Notes under the pieces: generated by a model
Told to the model about the DNA's origin: nothing
Seen by the model: the letters and a program-made list of their open reading frames with translations, nothing else
Database searches by the model: none
Position numbers and translations under genes: made by a program
In this document: positions 1 to 11,039 of the stretch, in pieces
Numbering within the stretch: position 1 is the stretch's first letter
How the letters are laid out: each line of letters starts with the position of its first letter
Origin: Adiantum capillus-veneris
Taxonomy: Eukaryota; Streptophyta; Polypodiopsida; Polypodiales; Pteridaceae
Length of the DNA: 64,000 nt
Reading direction: 5' to 3'
NCBI GenBank assembly: GCA_014529385.2
Contig: CM043959.1
Location: forward strand, 92,671,529-92,735,528

Positions 1-370
1 AATTGATTACTTACTTAGTTTGTTGTGATTGCTATCGCATCGATTTTTGTTGTGGAACACGAGTGGATGAGTATAAGAACCAATTGATAGGCAACAACAA
101 TAGCTCATCTTGGGACTTGATGAGCATTGGGAAGAAGCAAGTGGTGTCCCATAGAGCTGACTATACAAGAAAGAGCTACTAAAGGGGCTTATTGAATCGA
201 CCAAAGGGTTGTAGCTTCATTCTACTTAAACCCTACTCCTTAACCTAGTGTGGTAGTAATTTCGAGATTGCCATTCAACTTGGCAATATCAGCCATATAG
301 TCACTAGACTCGGGACCCATCTTCCTCTAAATCAAGTGTAGTCAACTTTTCCTTATTTCCCACACACACA

Positions 371-421
<51 letters not shown>

Positions 422-960
422 TCATAATAACTAATATCTAATTCTCCTGAATGATTTTCTCATGTTAAACTAATCATTTAATATGGGGAAGTGCCTCTAT
501 AGTTGTTTACCTCTATAATTGTCTCTAAAATCGTCCAATTTCACGGTTTTCTCTACAATTGTTTGAGCAACGAGACCAAGGCACTGCTCTGTGTTGTATG
601 TGTTTTGATAGATTTAGGAGCGCAATTGGTTACTTACTTAGTTTGTTGTGATTGCTATTGCATTGATTTTTGTTGTGGAACACGAGGATGAGTATAAGAA
701 CCAATTGATAGGCAACAACAATAGCTCATCTAGGGACTTGATGAGCATTGGGAAGAAGCAAGTTGTGTCCCATAGAGTTGACTATACAACAAAGAGCTAC
801 TAAAGGGGCTTGCTTCATTCTACTTAAACCCTACTCCTTAACCTAGTTTGGCAGTTGTTTCAAGATTGTGCCATTCAGCTTGGTAATATCAGCCATATAG
901 TCTCTAGACTGGGGACCCATCTTACTCTAAATCAAGTGTAGTCAACTTTTCCTTAATCCC
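1..960. repeat. Imperfect direct repeat of about 350 bp, two copies
   Basis: Positions 2-355 and about 624-955 are the same sequence with scattered substitutions and one deletion of about 30 bp in the second copy. Both end in a CA-rich run (361-373 and 974-989). The first copy is followed by a (GA)n tract at 374-417. No open frame longer than about 65 codons follows a recognisable protein. It is probably a duplicated piece of an unidentified element, and the first copy is cut by the window start. Confidence 0.75.
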
Positions 961-2160
961 CGCTCCCCGCCCCCACACACACACACACAGAATTACGTGC
1001 TACCTTGGTTGTCGATCACAAAACCAAGTGCAAAACAAAGAAAACATTGGGAGAAAGGGTTGTCCTTGTGCTAAAGAATGGTTATGTAGAGGAGAACAAT
1101 GGGTTGCAACATATAAATTGCATTGCCAAACAAGGACATACATCGATTGACATTAACCACCTAGGACTAAAGTAAATATGTACAGAGAGTGCATCAAGCA
1201 CTTCAATACATAACTTGAATTGCCCAACTATGAGAAAAGAAGTGTATATCTATTTGATATATAGATATGATGATCGAGATTGATCATGTACTAGTGAGGA
1301 AAACATGTATCTAAACTAAGCTTAAGGAAGCCTCAAAAAATATAAAAAGCATCAATAGACTATAAAAATTAAACTGTGATAACGACAGTGATAATCGTGT
1401 ATGGGTGAAAATGCTAATTATGCAGTGCACGTCATGCAGAAGTGTCATACAAAATTAAGCTGCAACACTAACAATGATAATCGTGTATGGGTGTTCTAAT
1501 TGTGCAAGCCGAAGAACATTATTTGTGTCAAGTTACATAAAATCAATGTGAATAGTTAAACATTTTATCTTGCAATGAGGCATCACAGAGTGGAAATGCT
1601 AATTATACAGTGCACGTTATGCAGAAGTGCCATACAAAAGTATGGTGGAGAGTTAACATTGGGGTCTCTCAAAAATTACAAGAAACAGAAGCCATGCATA
1701 GGCATGGAGAATTGGATGTAGATAACGGACCTTGCAGTGTTTTCAAGCTTGAGCCATCAACAAGTGAGCAGTGCACCCCATGGTTGAACCAAGCAAATGC
1801 ATAGGCATGGAGAATTGGATGTAGATAATGGACCTTGTAGTGTTGTCGAGGTTGAGTCATCAACAAGTGAGCAACGTACCCATGGTTGAGCCTATTGTGG
1901 GTAGGAGTGGGGCCAAAGGTTGTTATTGCTATTAAACCACCAATAAAGCCTTCTCAAGTTCGTGTGATTGGTGGGTAGAAGCATGTTAACATGTCACTGA
2001 ATATGTTGTCCCGAATAGTGCTAGTTACTTGTGCTTGTTAGCACATACTGAAAACGAATGGGCAGGTCCTTTGAATTTTAAATGTTCCATAAAAAATTTA
2101 TTTTCCCTCCTCATGTGCGTTTGTTTTCAGTTACTGAAGATGACATAGGGAGTCTCCATG
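960..2160. other. Non-coding stretch with small local duplications
   Basis: I see no gene here. A segment of about 50 bp around 1409-1456 recurs at 1588-1640 (both carry AATGCTAATTAT and a GCAGAAGTG core). A unit of about 103 bp starting at 1694 is repeated in tandem from 1797 to about 1893. The short frames present follow these repeats. Confidence 0.6.
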
Positions 2161-2161
2161 G

Positions 2162-2277
<116 letters not shown>

Positions 2278-3355
2278 GCGCGCGCGCGGGCGTGCATGCG
2301 TTTGTTCCTTGCGTCGGGCATCCTGCCTCATAGATGAGTTGTCAAAGCTAAGCTCTTTCTCGCGTTCCGACACAGACCTATAGATATGGAGAACCAGCAA
2401 CCAACATTATTGCCACTAGCTCTAATGCTGGAAATGGAGCCGTACTGTAATGTGATGGTAAGCAAATCTTATGTGTAGCCCACCACTCCAAATGAAGTTA
2501 TTTGGTTTTGTTGGTCACATCTATAGTTTTGTGAGGGCATTTGTTCATGGTATGTGTGTATTACAACATCAAGTGTTGACAGCTATATATTTAAGCGACT
2601 TTAAGTAAGTAACATATTATGCACGTCTATAGTTATCAGGAAAAAGCAGAAGAGAGCCACTACAGGCAATGAATTACAACTCCCAAGATCCAACTCTTTC
2701 TGTAATCAGGGAATATGAGAGAGTAAGAAAGAGGAAACAACGGGAGCCGAAACAAATGAATTTTAGCGACAGCATCATGCCCTCAACAATGAGGAGAAAA
2801 AGAAAATCTCCTCTGAGATTGTGAGAGCTTTCAAGAGTAGGACTGAAGGTTTTAGTACAAAAGCAGATTGGGAAATCGGGAATCTTGTTTCTCGACATCC
2901 GCATGTTTGGGTGATCCATGATGAGTCTTTTGAGGAGGAGGCTGCTGTACAGACTGCAATTGCCTCCAATGTCCACAGCACACTGGCTAGCATCAAGCAA
3001 CCAGGTTCCAATGAGGAGTTTTTTTTAAAGAATGCAGCATTGCAGATGATGTTGAATTCAAAGGAAAACATGCCTATTGCAAAAATTACCAGGGTCCTAA
3101 ATGTTAATCATCGCACCTTGCACAAGGTGAGATCACGACAAGTGAAGCCTAATGTTGATGGTCGATTGTTTTCATTGGTTGCATGTCACAAGCAACACCT
3201 TCATAGCCCTATCATAGATGAAATTAATGAATTGGTCTACACATTTTGGAAAGTGGAGACTCGCGTTTCACTAAACAAGAAGGATGTTTGTCGAAAGAGG
3301 ATGGGGAGGAAAACGGTACATAGAACACCCTGTGCACCTCCTAAAGGAGCCTCAG

Positions 3356-4959
3356 GTGATCAATTAAATACTTGTACCATAAATTATGCATCTTATGCAT
3401 TGCATCTCTAATGCATAGTAACTTGTATATGCTGATCAATAGCATACTGATCTGTAGACTTTTGCTAGTTAGTATATGGAATGTGCTAGCTAGCATATTG
3501 ATTGTGCTAGTTAGCATATGGAGTATGCTAGTTAGCATGCCTTGGGTTCTAAATAGCATACAGATCTAGTTGGTTAACACAATATGTATGCTAATTAACA
3601 TACACGGTATGCTAGTTAGCATACCTAGTATGCTAGTTACATACCTAGTATGCTCAATTGCATGATAAGTATGTTGTCTCTAACAGAAAGTGATTATGCT
3701 AGTCAGCACATGGCTTTTGCTAGGTAGCATATGGAGTATGCTAGTTAGCAGGCCTTGAGTTCTAAATAGCATACAGAGTTAGTTGTTCAACACAAAAGGT
3801 ATGCAAGTTAACATCAATTATGCTAGTTAACACCTAGTATGCTCACTAGCATGATGGGTATGCTATTTAAGACAAGGGTTATGCTAGTTAGAACTAACAG
3901 TTGGGCTGGGTATGCTAGTTATCATATGGAGTATGCTGGTTAGAAAATGGAGTATGCTAGTTAGCATGCCTTGTGCTCTACCTAGCATACAGCTAGTCAG
4001 TAAAAGATGTATGCTAATTAACATCATTTATGCTAGTTAGCACCTAGTATGCTCAATAGCATGATGGGTGTCATAATGCGTATACTAGTTAGCATAGTGA
4101 GTATGATAGTTAGCATATGGAGTATGCTAGTTAGAATTTGGACTATACTACTTAGCATATGGACAATGCTAGTTAGCATATGGACTGTACTAGTTAGCAT
4201 ATGGAGTATGCTAGTTAGCATGCCTTGGGTTCTAAATACCATACAGATCTAGTTGGATAACACAATATGTATGCTAATTAACATACTTGGTATGATATTT
4301 AACATACCTAGTATGCTAGTTACATACCAAGTATGCTCAATTGCATGATAAGTGCGCTGTCTAACAGAAAGTAATTATGCTAGTTAGTACATGGAGTTTG
4401 CTAGGTTGCATATGGAGTATGCTAGTTACCAGGCCTTGAGTTCTAAATAGCATACAAAGTTAGTTGGTCAACACAAAACGTATGCAAGTTAACACCACTT
4501 ATGCTAGTTAACACCTAGTATGTTCACTAGCATGATGGGTATGCTATTTAAGACAAGGGTTAGGCTAGTTAGAACTAGCAGCTGGGCTGGGTATGCTAGT
4601 TAGCATGCCTTGTGTTCTACCTAGCATACAAAGTTAGCTAGTCAGCACAAGATGTATGCTAATTAACATAGTTTCTGCTAGTTAACACCTAGTATGCTCA
4701 ACAGCATGATGGGTGTCCTAATGAGTATGCTAGTTAGCATATGGTCTATGCTAGTTAGCATGCCTTGTGCTCTACCTAGCATACAAAGTTACCTGGTAAA
4801 CACAAGATATATGCTAATTAACACTCTTTATGCTAGTTAACATATGTTGTTGCATGTACATTAGGATGTTGATTGTGTTATTTAACACTTTTGTTTTCAT
4901 GAAAATTCTAGATGTCCTAGTTAGAAATCTGAATACTGATCATCATTTGGATGTTGCAG
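3356..4959 (+). other. Phase-0 intron of the transposase-like gene, filled by minisatellite
   Basis: The donor is CAG|GTGATC after codon CAG (3353-3355). The acceptor is GATGTTGCAG|ATT at 4950-4960. Joining them keeps one frame (...LLKEPQ|IEFFCRF...), which supports the splice sites. The intron is 1604 bp, of which about 1.4 kb is the palindromic repeat array. Confidence 0.6.
3400..4850. repeat. Palindromic minisatellite array 1 (ATGCTAGTTAGCAT type)
   Basis: Dozens of diverged copies of a unit built on ATGCTAGTTAGCATA, separated by short linkers such as TGGAGT, CCTAGT and CCTTG. A higher-order unit of about 650-700 bp repeats: the segment around 3500-4030 resembles 4190-4700, each containing GCCTTGGGTTCTAAATA and CAACACAATATGTATGC. 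Each monomer is nearly its own reverse complement, so open frames appear on both strands and should be ignored. Confidence 0.9.
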
Positions 4960-6719
4960 ATTGAGTTCTTTTGTAGATTCAAGGACAAATATCCAGATTG
5001 CAAGATTGGCATGAGGATGTTTGAGATGTTGAAGTCATTCTTTTGTAGGCGGCTGAAGGATAGATACACATGCTGTTGCGAATACCATGTGAAAATGTCC
5101 TTTATGAAGGATACACTGAACCACATGTGCTCTCGTGCTTTTGGGTTTCATAGAGTAGGTTGCGATTGTAGATGTAGTATATGTGCCCCAGGTGAGAACA
5201 TTAGCAAGGGTTTCTTGGCTTCACATCACACGTTCAAAGCTGTCACACATATGTGGGAGCCCATTCTCTGTCCAAAGCCCGCAAATGCAGTTTTCCATAG
5301 AAGGGAATGTCTGATGGGAGAGTGTTTGACATGTGGAGTGGATAGGTTGGAATTATGCTGCTTGGAGACAACAAATCCAGGTAATAGTATTATGTGAAAG
5401 TATTTGCATATGTATAAGCTCAAGACAAGTAGGAAAATAATAACAAAAGAAAAGATCTTTTGCACAAAGAAATGCAGTGCTAGGAGTTTCTTAAACTCTT
5501 GAAGACCAAGTTGGAGCTCTTTAACACTCATAACTATGTGGCTCGATGGCAAGGACAACAATTCAAGGATTGCCTTCTTCGGTTTCCGGACGATGTCTCA
5601 AGTCAATTGTTGATTTTGTAGAGAATTATGCCTTCAAGGAACAAAATGAGATTCAGTCAATGCATTGGAACTCTAGTCAATTAACCATTTTTGTACACAT
5701 AACGTACTACCGCAGGGCAAGGGAGGTAGTCAAAACCATCCACTTCTTCTTATCAGATGACAAGGTGCATGACACGTTGTTTGTGCAACACTGCTTCATG
5801 CTACACCGTGACTGGTTACAACAAAAGGGTGTCACTCCTAAGCAACATTGGGTGTGGTCTAATGGTGCGGCCTCGCAGTTCAAGGGAGCCAGGACTTTTT
5901 ACTTCGGTTTTGCAAGATATGGTGGACTAACATAGTTGGGGGTTAGATGGTTCTTCTTTGGATCAGGGCACGGCAAGGGAGAGCATGATGGTGCAGGAGC
6001 AGCTGTGGAAAGAACCTTGACCCATGAATAGCTAAAACCTAATGGAGCTATTTTGCGGTGTGCAGATGATGTGGTTGCTTATAGCCAAGACAACCTGTCG
6101 CAAGGAGAACCTTCACACTATCCTTCAAAAGAAAGGGAATGTGCCCGTGTGTTCTAGGAGGTTAAAGAGGGGGAAGTGGACAGGAAGGTGAAGTGAAATT
6201 GTGCATCTGTGGCAAAAACTCGCTCTCTGCATGCTTTTCGTGGTCACAACCCTGGGAATCCAACTTCCTTGCAACAAGATCCTTGGCATGCTTCTGTGAT
6301 GCATGCATGCAAGGAAGATGAAATCGTTGCGTCAATAAAGTTCACCTACATGTAGCCTTGGGATTATCATACTTTATTGTCATTACTTGATGAGGTTGTG
6401 TCAAATTCTGAGCTGGTAGATGAAGCAGACGCCTACGATGACTTCACGACGAAGGTCATCATGATGTGTTGAGTAGCACTCTATGTGCTGGCGACACATT
6501 TGCTGTAAATCTAGATGCTTTGACCAACATTGAGGATGTGGATTTCTACCTTGTCAAGTGTGTTGCAACAAAGGAGAAGGTGGGGAAGGGGTACCTCAAT
6601 GAGTGGGGCAATGCAGTTGATAGAGGTTCATATGTTGTGAAAGGTCTGTATTACGAGTGATTGGATGCATACACCTTTCAAGCTAGACCACAAGCAGCCC
6701 ATCTTCCACGTACTTTCAC

Positions 6720-7260
6720 ATCTGGTATGATGTATCAAAATACCCATGGAGCACATCCCAAGGAGACGGCAGGTGTACACAATCAACCCAGAAATCTATG
6801 AAGCAATCTATAATAGCATGCCCTTCAGCTTTTAAGTTGTAATCACTGCATCTTCAATATACTTCTTGCTTGGAGATAATGCAATTTTATCAAAAACTTG
6901 GGTATCTTCTGTCTCTGGTGTCTCTTGTGTGCTTTGTGTATACATGGCTTTGGTGTCTATCATAGAGGGGTCTCAGTTTAAGAGAGATCATTTGTACAAC
7001 CTACCTCATTAAACCTAGAGGATCTGAGCTCATCAAGAAAATGTAGAACTCTAGAGAGGTGATCAAACAATCTCAAAGTCCGCCTCCTTTGGTGTCTTAC
7101 AATTTACGCTTTTTACAGTAGGACTCCATATGGTTTGGGTAGGTAGCCCACAAACATAAATGGAAACTATAAAAGAAGGCACACCCAGCTTATAAGAAAG
7201 GCATCAGGGTTTGGAAAGATGTGTATAAAGAAGGCCAATGGCTTGCACAATATGATAATA
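6720..7260. other. Non-coding spacer after the transposase-like gene
   Basis: Just past the last recognisable coding block a decayed frame may run on for about 100 bp. From about 6840 onwards I see only AT-rich sequence with no gene, repeat or RNA signature. Confidence 0.4.
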
Positions 7261-7261
7261 A

Positions 7262-8770
7262 GAAGGTATGCTAATTGTGTTTTGTGGGTGTGCTAGTTAG
7301 CATAAATGGTATGCTAATTAGCATATTGTTTATGCTAGTTAGCATACCTTTTGCTAGTTTTCAAGGAGTAGAGATGGTAGCTTCCTGTATACTGTGTATG
7401 ATAATGCTAATTAGCATACTATTTATGTTGATTAGCATAAACTTATATATGCTAGTTAGTATAAACAGTATGCTAATTAGCATAACTTTGTTGGTTTTCA
7501 AGGAGAAGAGATGGCAGCTTTCTGTATACTGTGTATGATGATTAGTATATTATGTTGTGAGTGGAATGCTAATTAGCATACTGTTTATGCCAACTGGCAT
7601 AAACAGTATGCTAATTAGAATACCCTTGTTGGTTTAGGAGAGAAGAGATGGCAGCTTTCTGTATACTATGTATGCTAATTAGCATACCTTTGCTGGTTTC
7701 AAGGAGAAGAGATGGCAGCTTTCAGTTCACTGTGTATTCTAATTAGCATACCTTTGCTGGTTTTAAGGAAATGAGATGACATCTTTCTGTATACTATGTG
7801 TTCTAATTAGAATACTATGATATAAGTGAAAGTTAGCACAAACAAAATGCACAGTATGCTAATTGAAGGTATGCTAATTAGCATACTGTTTATGCCATTT
7901 GGCATAAACAATATGCTAATAGGCATATCTTTGCTGGTTTCAAGGAGAAGAGATGACAGGTCTCCGCATCCTGTGTATGCTAATTAGCATATTGTATATG
8001 CCAGCAGGCATTCTGTGGGTATGCTAATTAGCATAGTTAACTGGCATAACCAATATGCTAATTAGCAGTTTTGCTTGTTTCAAGGAGAAGGAATGGTAGC
8101 TTTATGTATACTGTGTATGCTAATTAGCATACTATACTGAGTGGAAGTTAGCACAAACAAAAATGTATAGTATGCCAATTGAAGGTATGCTAATTAGCAT
8201 AATGTCTATGCCAGTAGGCATAGACATTATGCTAATTAGCATACCTTTACTAGTTTTCAGGAGCAGAGATAACAACTCTCTGTACACTGTGTATGCGAAT
8301 AAGCATACCTAGCATATTGTATACTGGTTTCAAGAAGGGATGGCAGCTTTCTATATACTGTGTATGCTAATTAGCATACTATGTTGTGAGTGGAAGTTAG
8401 CAAAAACAAAAATCCACAGTATTCTAATTAAAGGAATACTAATTAGCATACCATGTATGCTAATTAGCATATTGTTTATGCCAGTTGACATAGACAGTAC
8501 GCTAATTAGCATACCATTGCTGGTTTCAAGGAGAAAACATAGCAGCTTCCTGTATACTGTGCATGCTAGTTAGCATACTATGGTATGCTGTGAGTGGAAG
8601 TTAGCACAAACAAAAATGTGCAGTATGCTAATTAGAATGTATTCTAATAGCTATTGTGGGTATGTTAATTAGCATACATGATATGCTAATTAGCATACTA
8701 TTTTTTCTAATTAGCATAAACAATCTGCTAACTAGCATAAACATTATGCTAATTAGCATACCTTTGCTGA
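7262..8770. repeat. Palindromic minisatellite array 2 with higher-order units
   Basis: About ten units combine the palindrome TATGCTAATTAGCATA with a spacer containing GGTTTCAAGGAGAAGAGATG followed by GCAGCTTTCTGTATACTGTG. Spacer copies begin near 7355, 7493, 7632, 7693, 7756, 7936, 8075, 8255, 8328 and 8521. Several units also carry an inner hairpin made of TTTATGCC and GGCATAAA. The short plus-strand frames of the form MLISI are products of the repeat. Confidence 0.9.
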
Positions 8771-8965
8771 TTTCCAACGGATACAAATTCAATGTTTACA
8801 AGACAAAAAAGAATGCGAGCAGAACACATAGTATTATCTTCAAAAAAATGAATAGTACAGGATCTGATCATTACTATCGGAACTTAATATCAGAATAGTT
8901 ACAAACATTGGGAAGGCAATTTACGAATTTTCCTCATAATGTTACAAAAGTGCAGAAAGCCTCCT
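8770..8965. other. Short AT-rich spacer
   Basis: No gene, repeat or RNA signature was seen between array 2 and the 3' end of the minus-strand FCP1-like gene. Confidence 0.4.
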
Positions 8966-8968
8966 ACT

Positions 8969-9383
8969 CTAGATAAGATCTTTTAGCGTGCTTGTACACT
9001 CACTTTTGCCTAGTGACCGTTTGCTTCTTTGTTTGCTGAGCTTTTGGGTCTTGCTCTCTTTCTTCTTCTTGCTGAGCTTTTGGTTCTTGCAACTCTTTTT
9101 CTTCTTGTTCTTGCTACTGCTTCTGTCATTTTTCCCTTTGTAGCCTCTCTCTCTTATGTCTTTCAGCTTCTTCATCAGCCCCCCTTTGTCTCCTACGCAA
9201 GGCTTCCTTACGTTGGGCCTCATTGCGCTTTTGCATTTCTGATTCCATCTTCCTGAAAACTTCTTGTGAAAACAAATTTGGGACAGTATCAAATGCATTT
9301 TCAGCTGCATATGCTGCATGATCCTCTGATTGCAGCCATAGGAACAACCAGTTGCTCAAAGTATCTATCAGGAAGTTTTTCCA
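8969..9383 (-). pseudogene. C-terminal extension of the FCP1-like protein, Lys/Arg/Glu-rich, interrupted
   Basis: The frame of the FCP1-like ORF continues past an in-frame TAG (9384-9386) into a segment with FLIDTLSNWLFLW, then an acidic and basic helix (KMESEMQKRNEAQRKE and onward) down to 9126. A lysine-rich continuation is open in another frame to 8969, so a frameshift is likely near 9200. Compositionally it resembles a charged nuclear tail. I do not recognise the family beyond its link to the phosphatase domain. Confidence 0.45.
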
Positions 9384-10304
9384 CTATTCTTTGGTCTGGT
9401 CCTCTATCTTAGGAGTAACAAGCCAACTTCCTTCAGGGTTCTGGCACACTTTGTACATACTATCATCAATAATTAGACTATTTTGGGGCCCAAAGTTGCA
9501 GTCCTTCCAAAACAATGTCAAATCCTTCAAGAATACAGGCTTATTATATATCTGCCAAGGCTGACCACTACAATGATTCTGTGAAAAAACACCTCTTAGC
9601 TTAGCCCGCTGCTCTTTGAATATTGTTTCTAATATTGCATTCACTTTAGGTGCCATGCTGGTGCTCCATATATACACGTGGAAAAATTGGAGGCACCAAT
9701 CCAAAAAATTGTGGTTGTCTTTGCGACAAAATACATACCTCCTATCTTGCACATTGTACTTTATCATTTCCCCGGCATGTTTAGGGGGAATGTCACCATG
9801 CATTGGATCTACAACTTGAACAAGCAGGCCATTTAAATCAAGAACCAAAGTGCACCCCTTGTCTGGCAACGGATTTGGCACGCATATTGGGTCTGGCAGT
9901 GCATACCACTCAGCAAAAATAACTTCCCCGGAGGGATGAACATAACTGTAGTACTCAATACTTTTCGTTAAGCGTTTAAGATAGCTAGCTAGGCGCTTCT
10001 CAATCTTGGATTTTTCTTTTTGTAGTTGGGTCTCCTTGGCAATATGTCGCTTTCGTATGGTTTTGCATGCAATGGCATAATTCAAATCATGCAGGGCAAC
10101 TAACTGCAGTTTAAGATAGCTAGCTAGGCGCTTCTCAATCTCGGATTTTTCTTTTTGTAGCTGGGTCTCCTTGGCAATATGCCGCTTTCGTATGGTTTTG
10201 CATGCAATGGCATAATTCAAATCATGCAGGGCAACTAACTGCAGTTTATCTTGCCTTGTGACACTAAAATGGTATCGAATAAAGACATCATAAAGGACAA
10301 GCAA
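9384..10304 (-). pseudogene. FCP1/NIF-type HAD phosphatase domain, tandem-duplicated N-terminus, stop at the C-terminus
   Basis: The 306-residue frame has VLDLNGLLVQ (residues 154-163), the position of the DxDx(T/V) motif of FCP1/SCP phosphatases. The second Asp is Asn158. Next come YVFCRKDNHNFLDWC (190-204), YIWSTS (211-216, HAD motif II region), a Lys at 260 and SLIIDDSMYKVCQNP (276-290, motif III). This order is that of FCP1 homology domains, which dephosphorylate the RNA polymerase II C-terminal tail or other nuclear substrates. Loss of the second Asp would normally impair phosphatase chemistry, although DLNG forms occur in plant relatives as I recall. A 45-residue block (residues about 20-65) is repeated in frame. 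A splice acceptor (CCATTTTAG) lies near the 5' end on the minus strand. The in-frame TAG at 9384 suggests decay. Confidence 0.65.
9975..10244 (-). repeat. 135-bp in-frame tandem duplication in the FCP1-like exon
   Basis: Units 9975-10109 and 10110-10244 differ at only a few bases. Each encodes the same 45 residues of a charged helix (ending EIEKRLASYLK or KIEKRLASYLK). Because 135 is a multiple of three, the frame is kept. The duplication looks recent. Confidence 0.9.
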
Positions 10305-10442
10305 AAACTACTAAACTACTGCACAATAAAATAATATTGAAAAGAGTTCCTTCATTATAAATATCCAGAGAGATACATGCCACACATAGGGTGTGGAGCT
10401 TGCTAACACTACATAACTTGGACACAACAGGGAATAGATTCA

Positions 10443-10979
10443 TCATAATTTCTTGCAAGCACATGAGCGAATGTCTTTCTTTTCACCTTTGCTACGTTCT
10501 TTTATGTCATCTAGGGTGCTTGGAGGGGCAGCACATATCTCGTCCCCAAGATCTTTCAGAATCTGTTCCAGACCACCTTTTCTCTTTAGTTTCACTTTGT
10601 TTACAAAACCCTGCAGGGAGATGTCATCACCGGCATCTTGCACAGTCAACCCACCATCAGTCATGAAACCTTCCTCTTGAGCACTCCTACCTTCCTCTTG
10701 CACACTCTTAACTATTTCCTTTGAGACACTTGTTTGATCATCTGTAGGGGGCTTGGGTTTGGGATGAGTAATCATGATAAAATCTTCATCATCATCATTT
10801 GTTTCTTTACCATCTGTAGCAGCCTCATGCGATGTCACATGTTGTGGCATTACATCTGCCCTTTCATGTTGTCTATCCAGCTCATCAGATTTATCATTAC
10901 AAAGCTTCTCTTCTATCCTTTGATTGACAGGTGTCTTGTCAGGTTCGCATCCTTCATCATTGATACGTGTGTATTCCAT
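10443..10979 (-). CDS. Acidic, low-complexity segment, unknown function
   Basis: A 178-codon frame begins with ATG at 10979. It is rich in Asp/Glu/Gln/Lys (for example ETNDDDEDFIMITHPKPKPP near residue 60). Its C-terminal part is more structured (DISLQGFVNKVKLKRKGGLEQILKDL), followed by a basic end. There are no catalytic motifs. It lies just upstream of the FCP1-like exon on the same strand, so it may be an upstream exon or the N-terminal half of that protein. Function unknown. Confidence 0.4.
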   Translation of the reverse strand: MEYTRINDEGCEPDKTPVNQRIEEKLCNDKSDELDRQHERADVMPQHVTSHEAATDGKETNDDDEDFIMITHPKPKPPTDDQTSVSKEIVKSVQEEGRSAQEEGFMTDGGLTVQDAGDDISLQGFVNKVKLKRKGGLEQILKDLGDEICAAPPSTLDDIKERSKGEKKDIRSCACKKL

Positions 10980-11039
10980 TCACCCGTTAATTTTCATCGA
11001 TACCATTATGACTGCTTGTATGCATAGAATGACAAGTAG

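Larger units (their letters stand above)
2740..6720 (+). pseudogene. Decayed multi-exon transposase-like gene with the ASQFK...GSGHGKGEHDGAGA signature
   Basis: Three blocks read as one protein. Block 1 (about 2770-3355) has a helix-turn-helix-like stretch (ITRVLNVNHRTLHKV). A +1/-1 slip near 3310 restores a frame ending HPVHLLKEPQ. Block 2 (4960-5380) is Cys/His-rich (CCCEYHVKM, CDCRCSIC, CLTCGVD), as if zinc-binding. Block 3 (about 5488-6180) has WSNGAASQFKG, then an in-frame TAG, then FFFGSGHGKGEHDGAGAAVE and further stops. A C-terminal block at 6466-6660 starts GDTFAVN. The DG/NG...QFK and HGKG..DG.GA spacing is one I recall from uncharacterised transposase-like proteins of animals and plants; I cannot name the family with certainty. 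At least two frameshifts and three stops make it non-functional. A second short intron lies between about 5380 and 5485. Upstream exons were not found. Confidence 0.6.

Noticed and set aside
3341-4252. Frames of the MLTSILHM / MLVSIWSM type on both strands
   Set aside because: The monomer is palindromic, so both strands give the same kind of hydrophobic repeat. It lies in an intron and has no start context.
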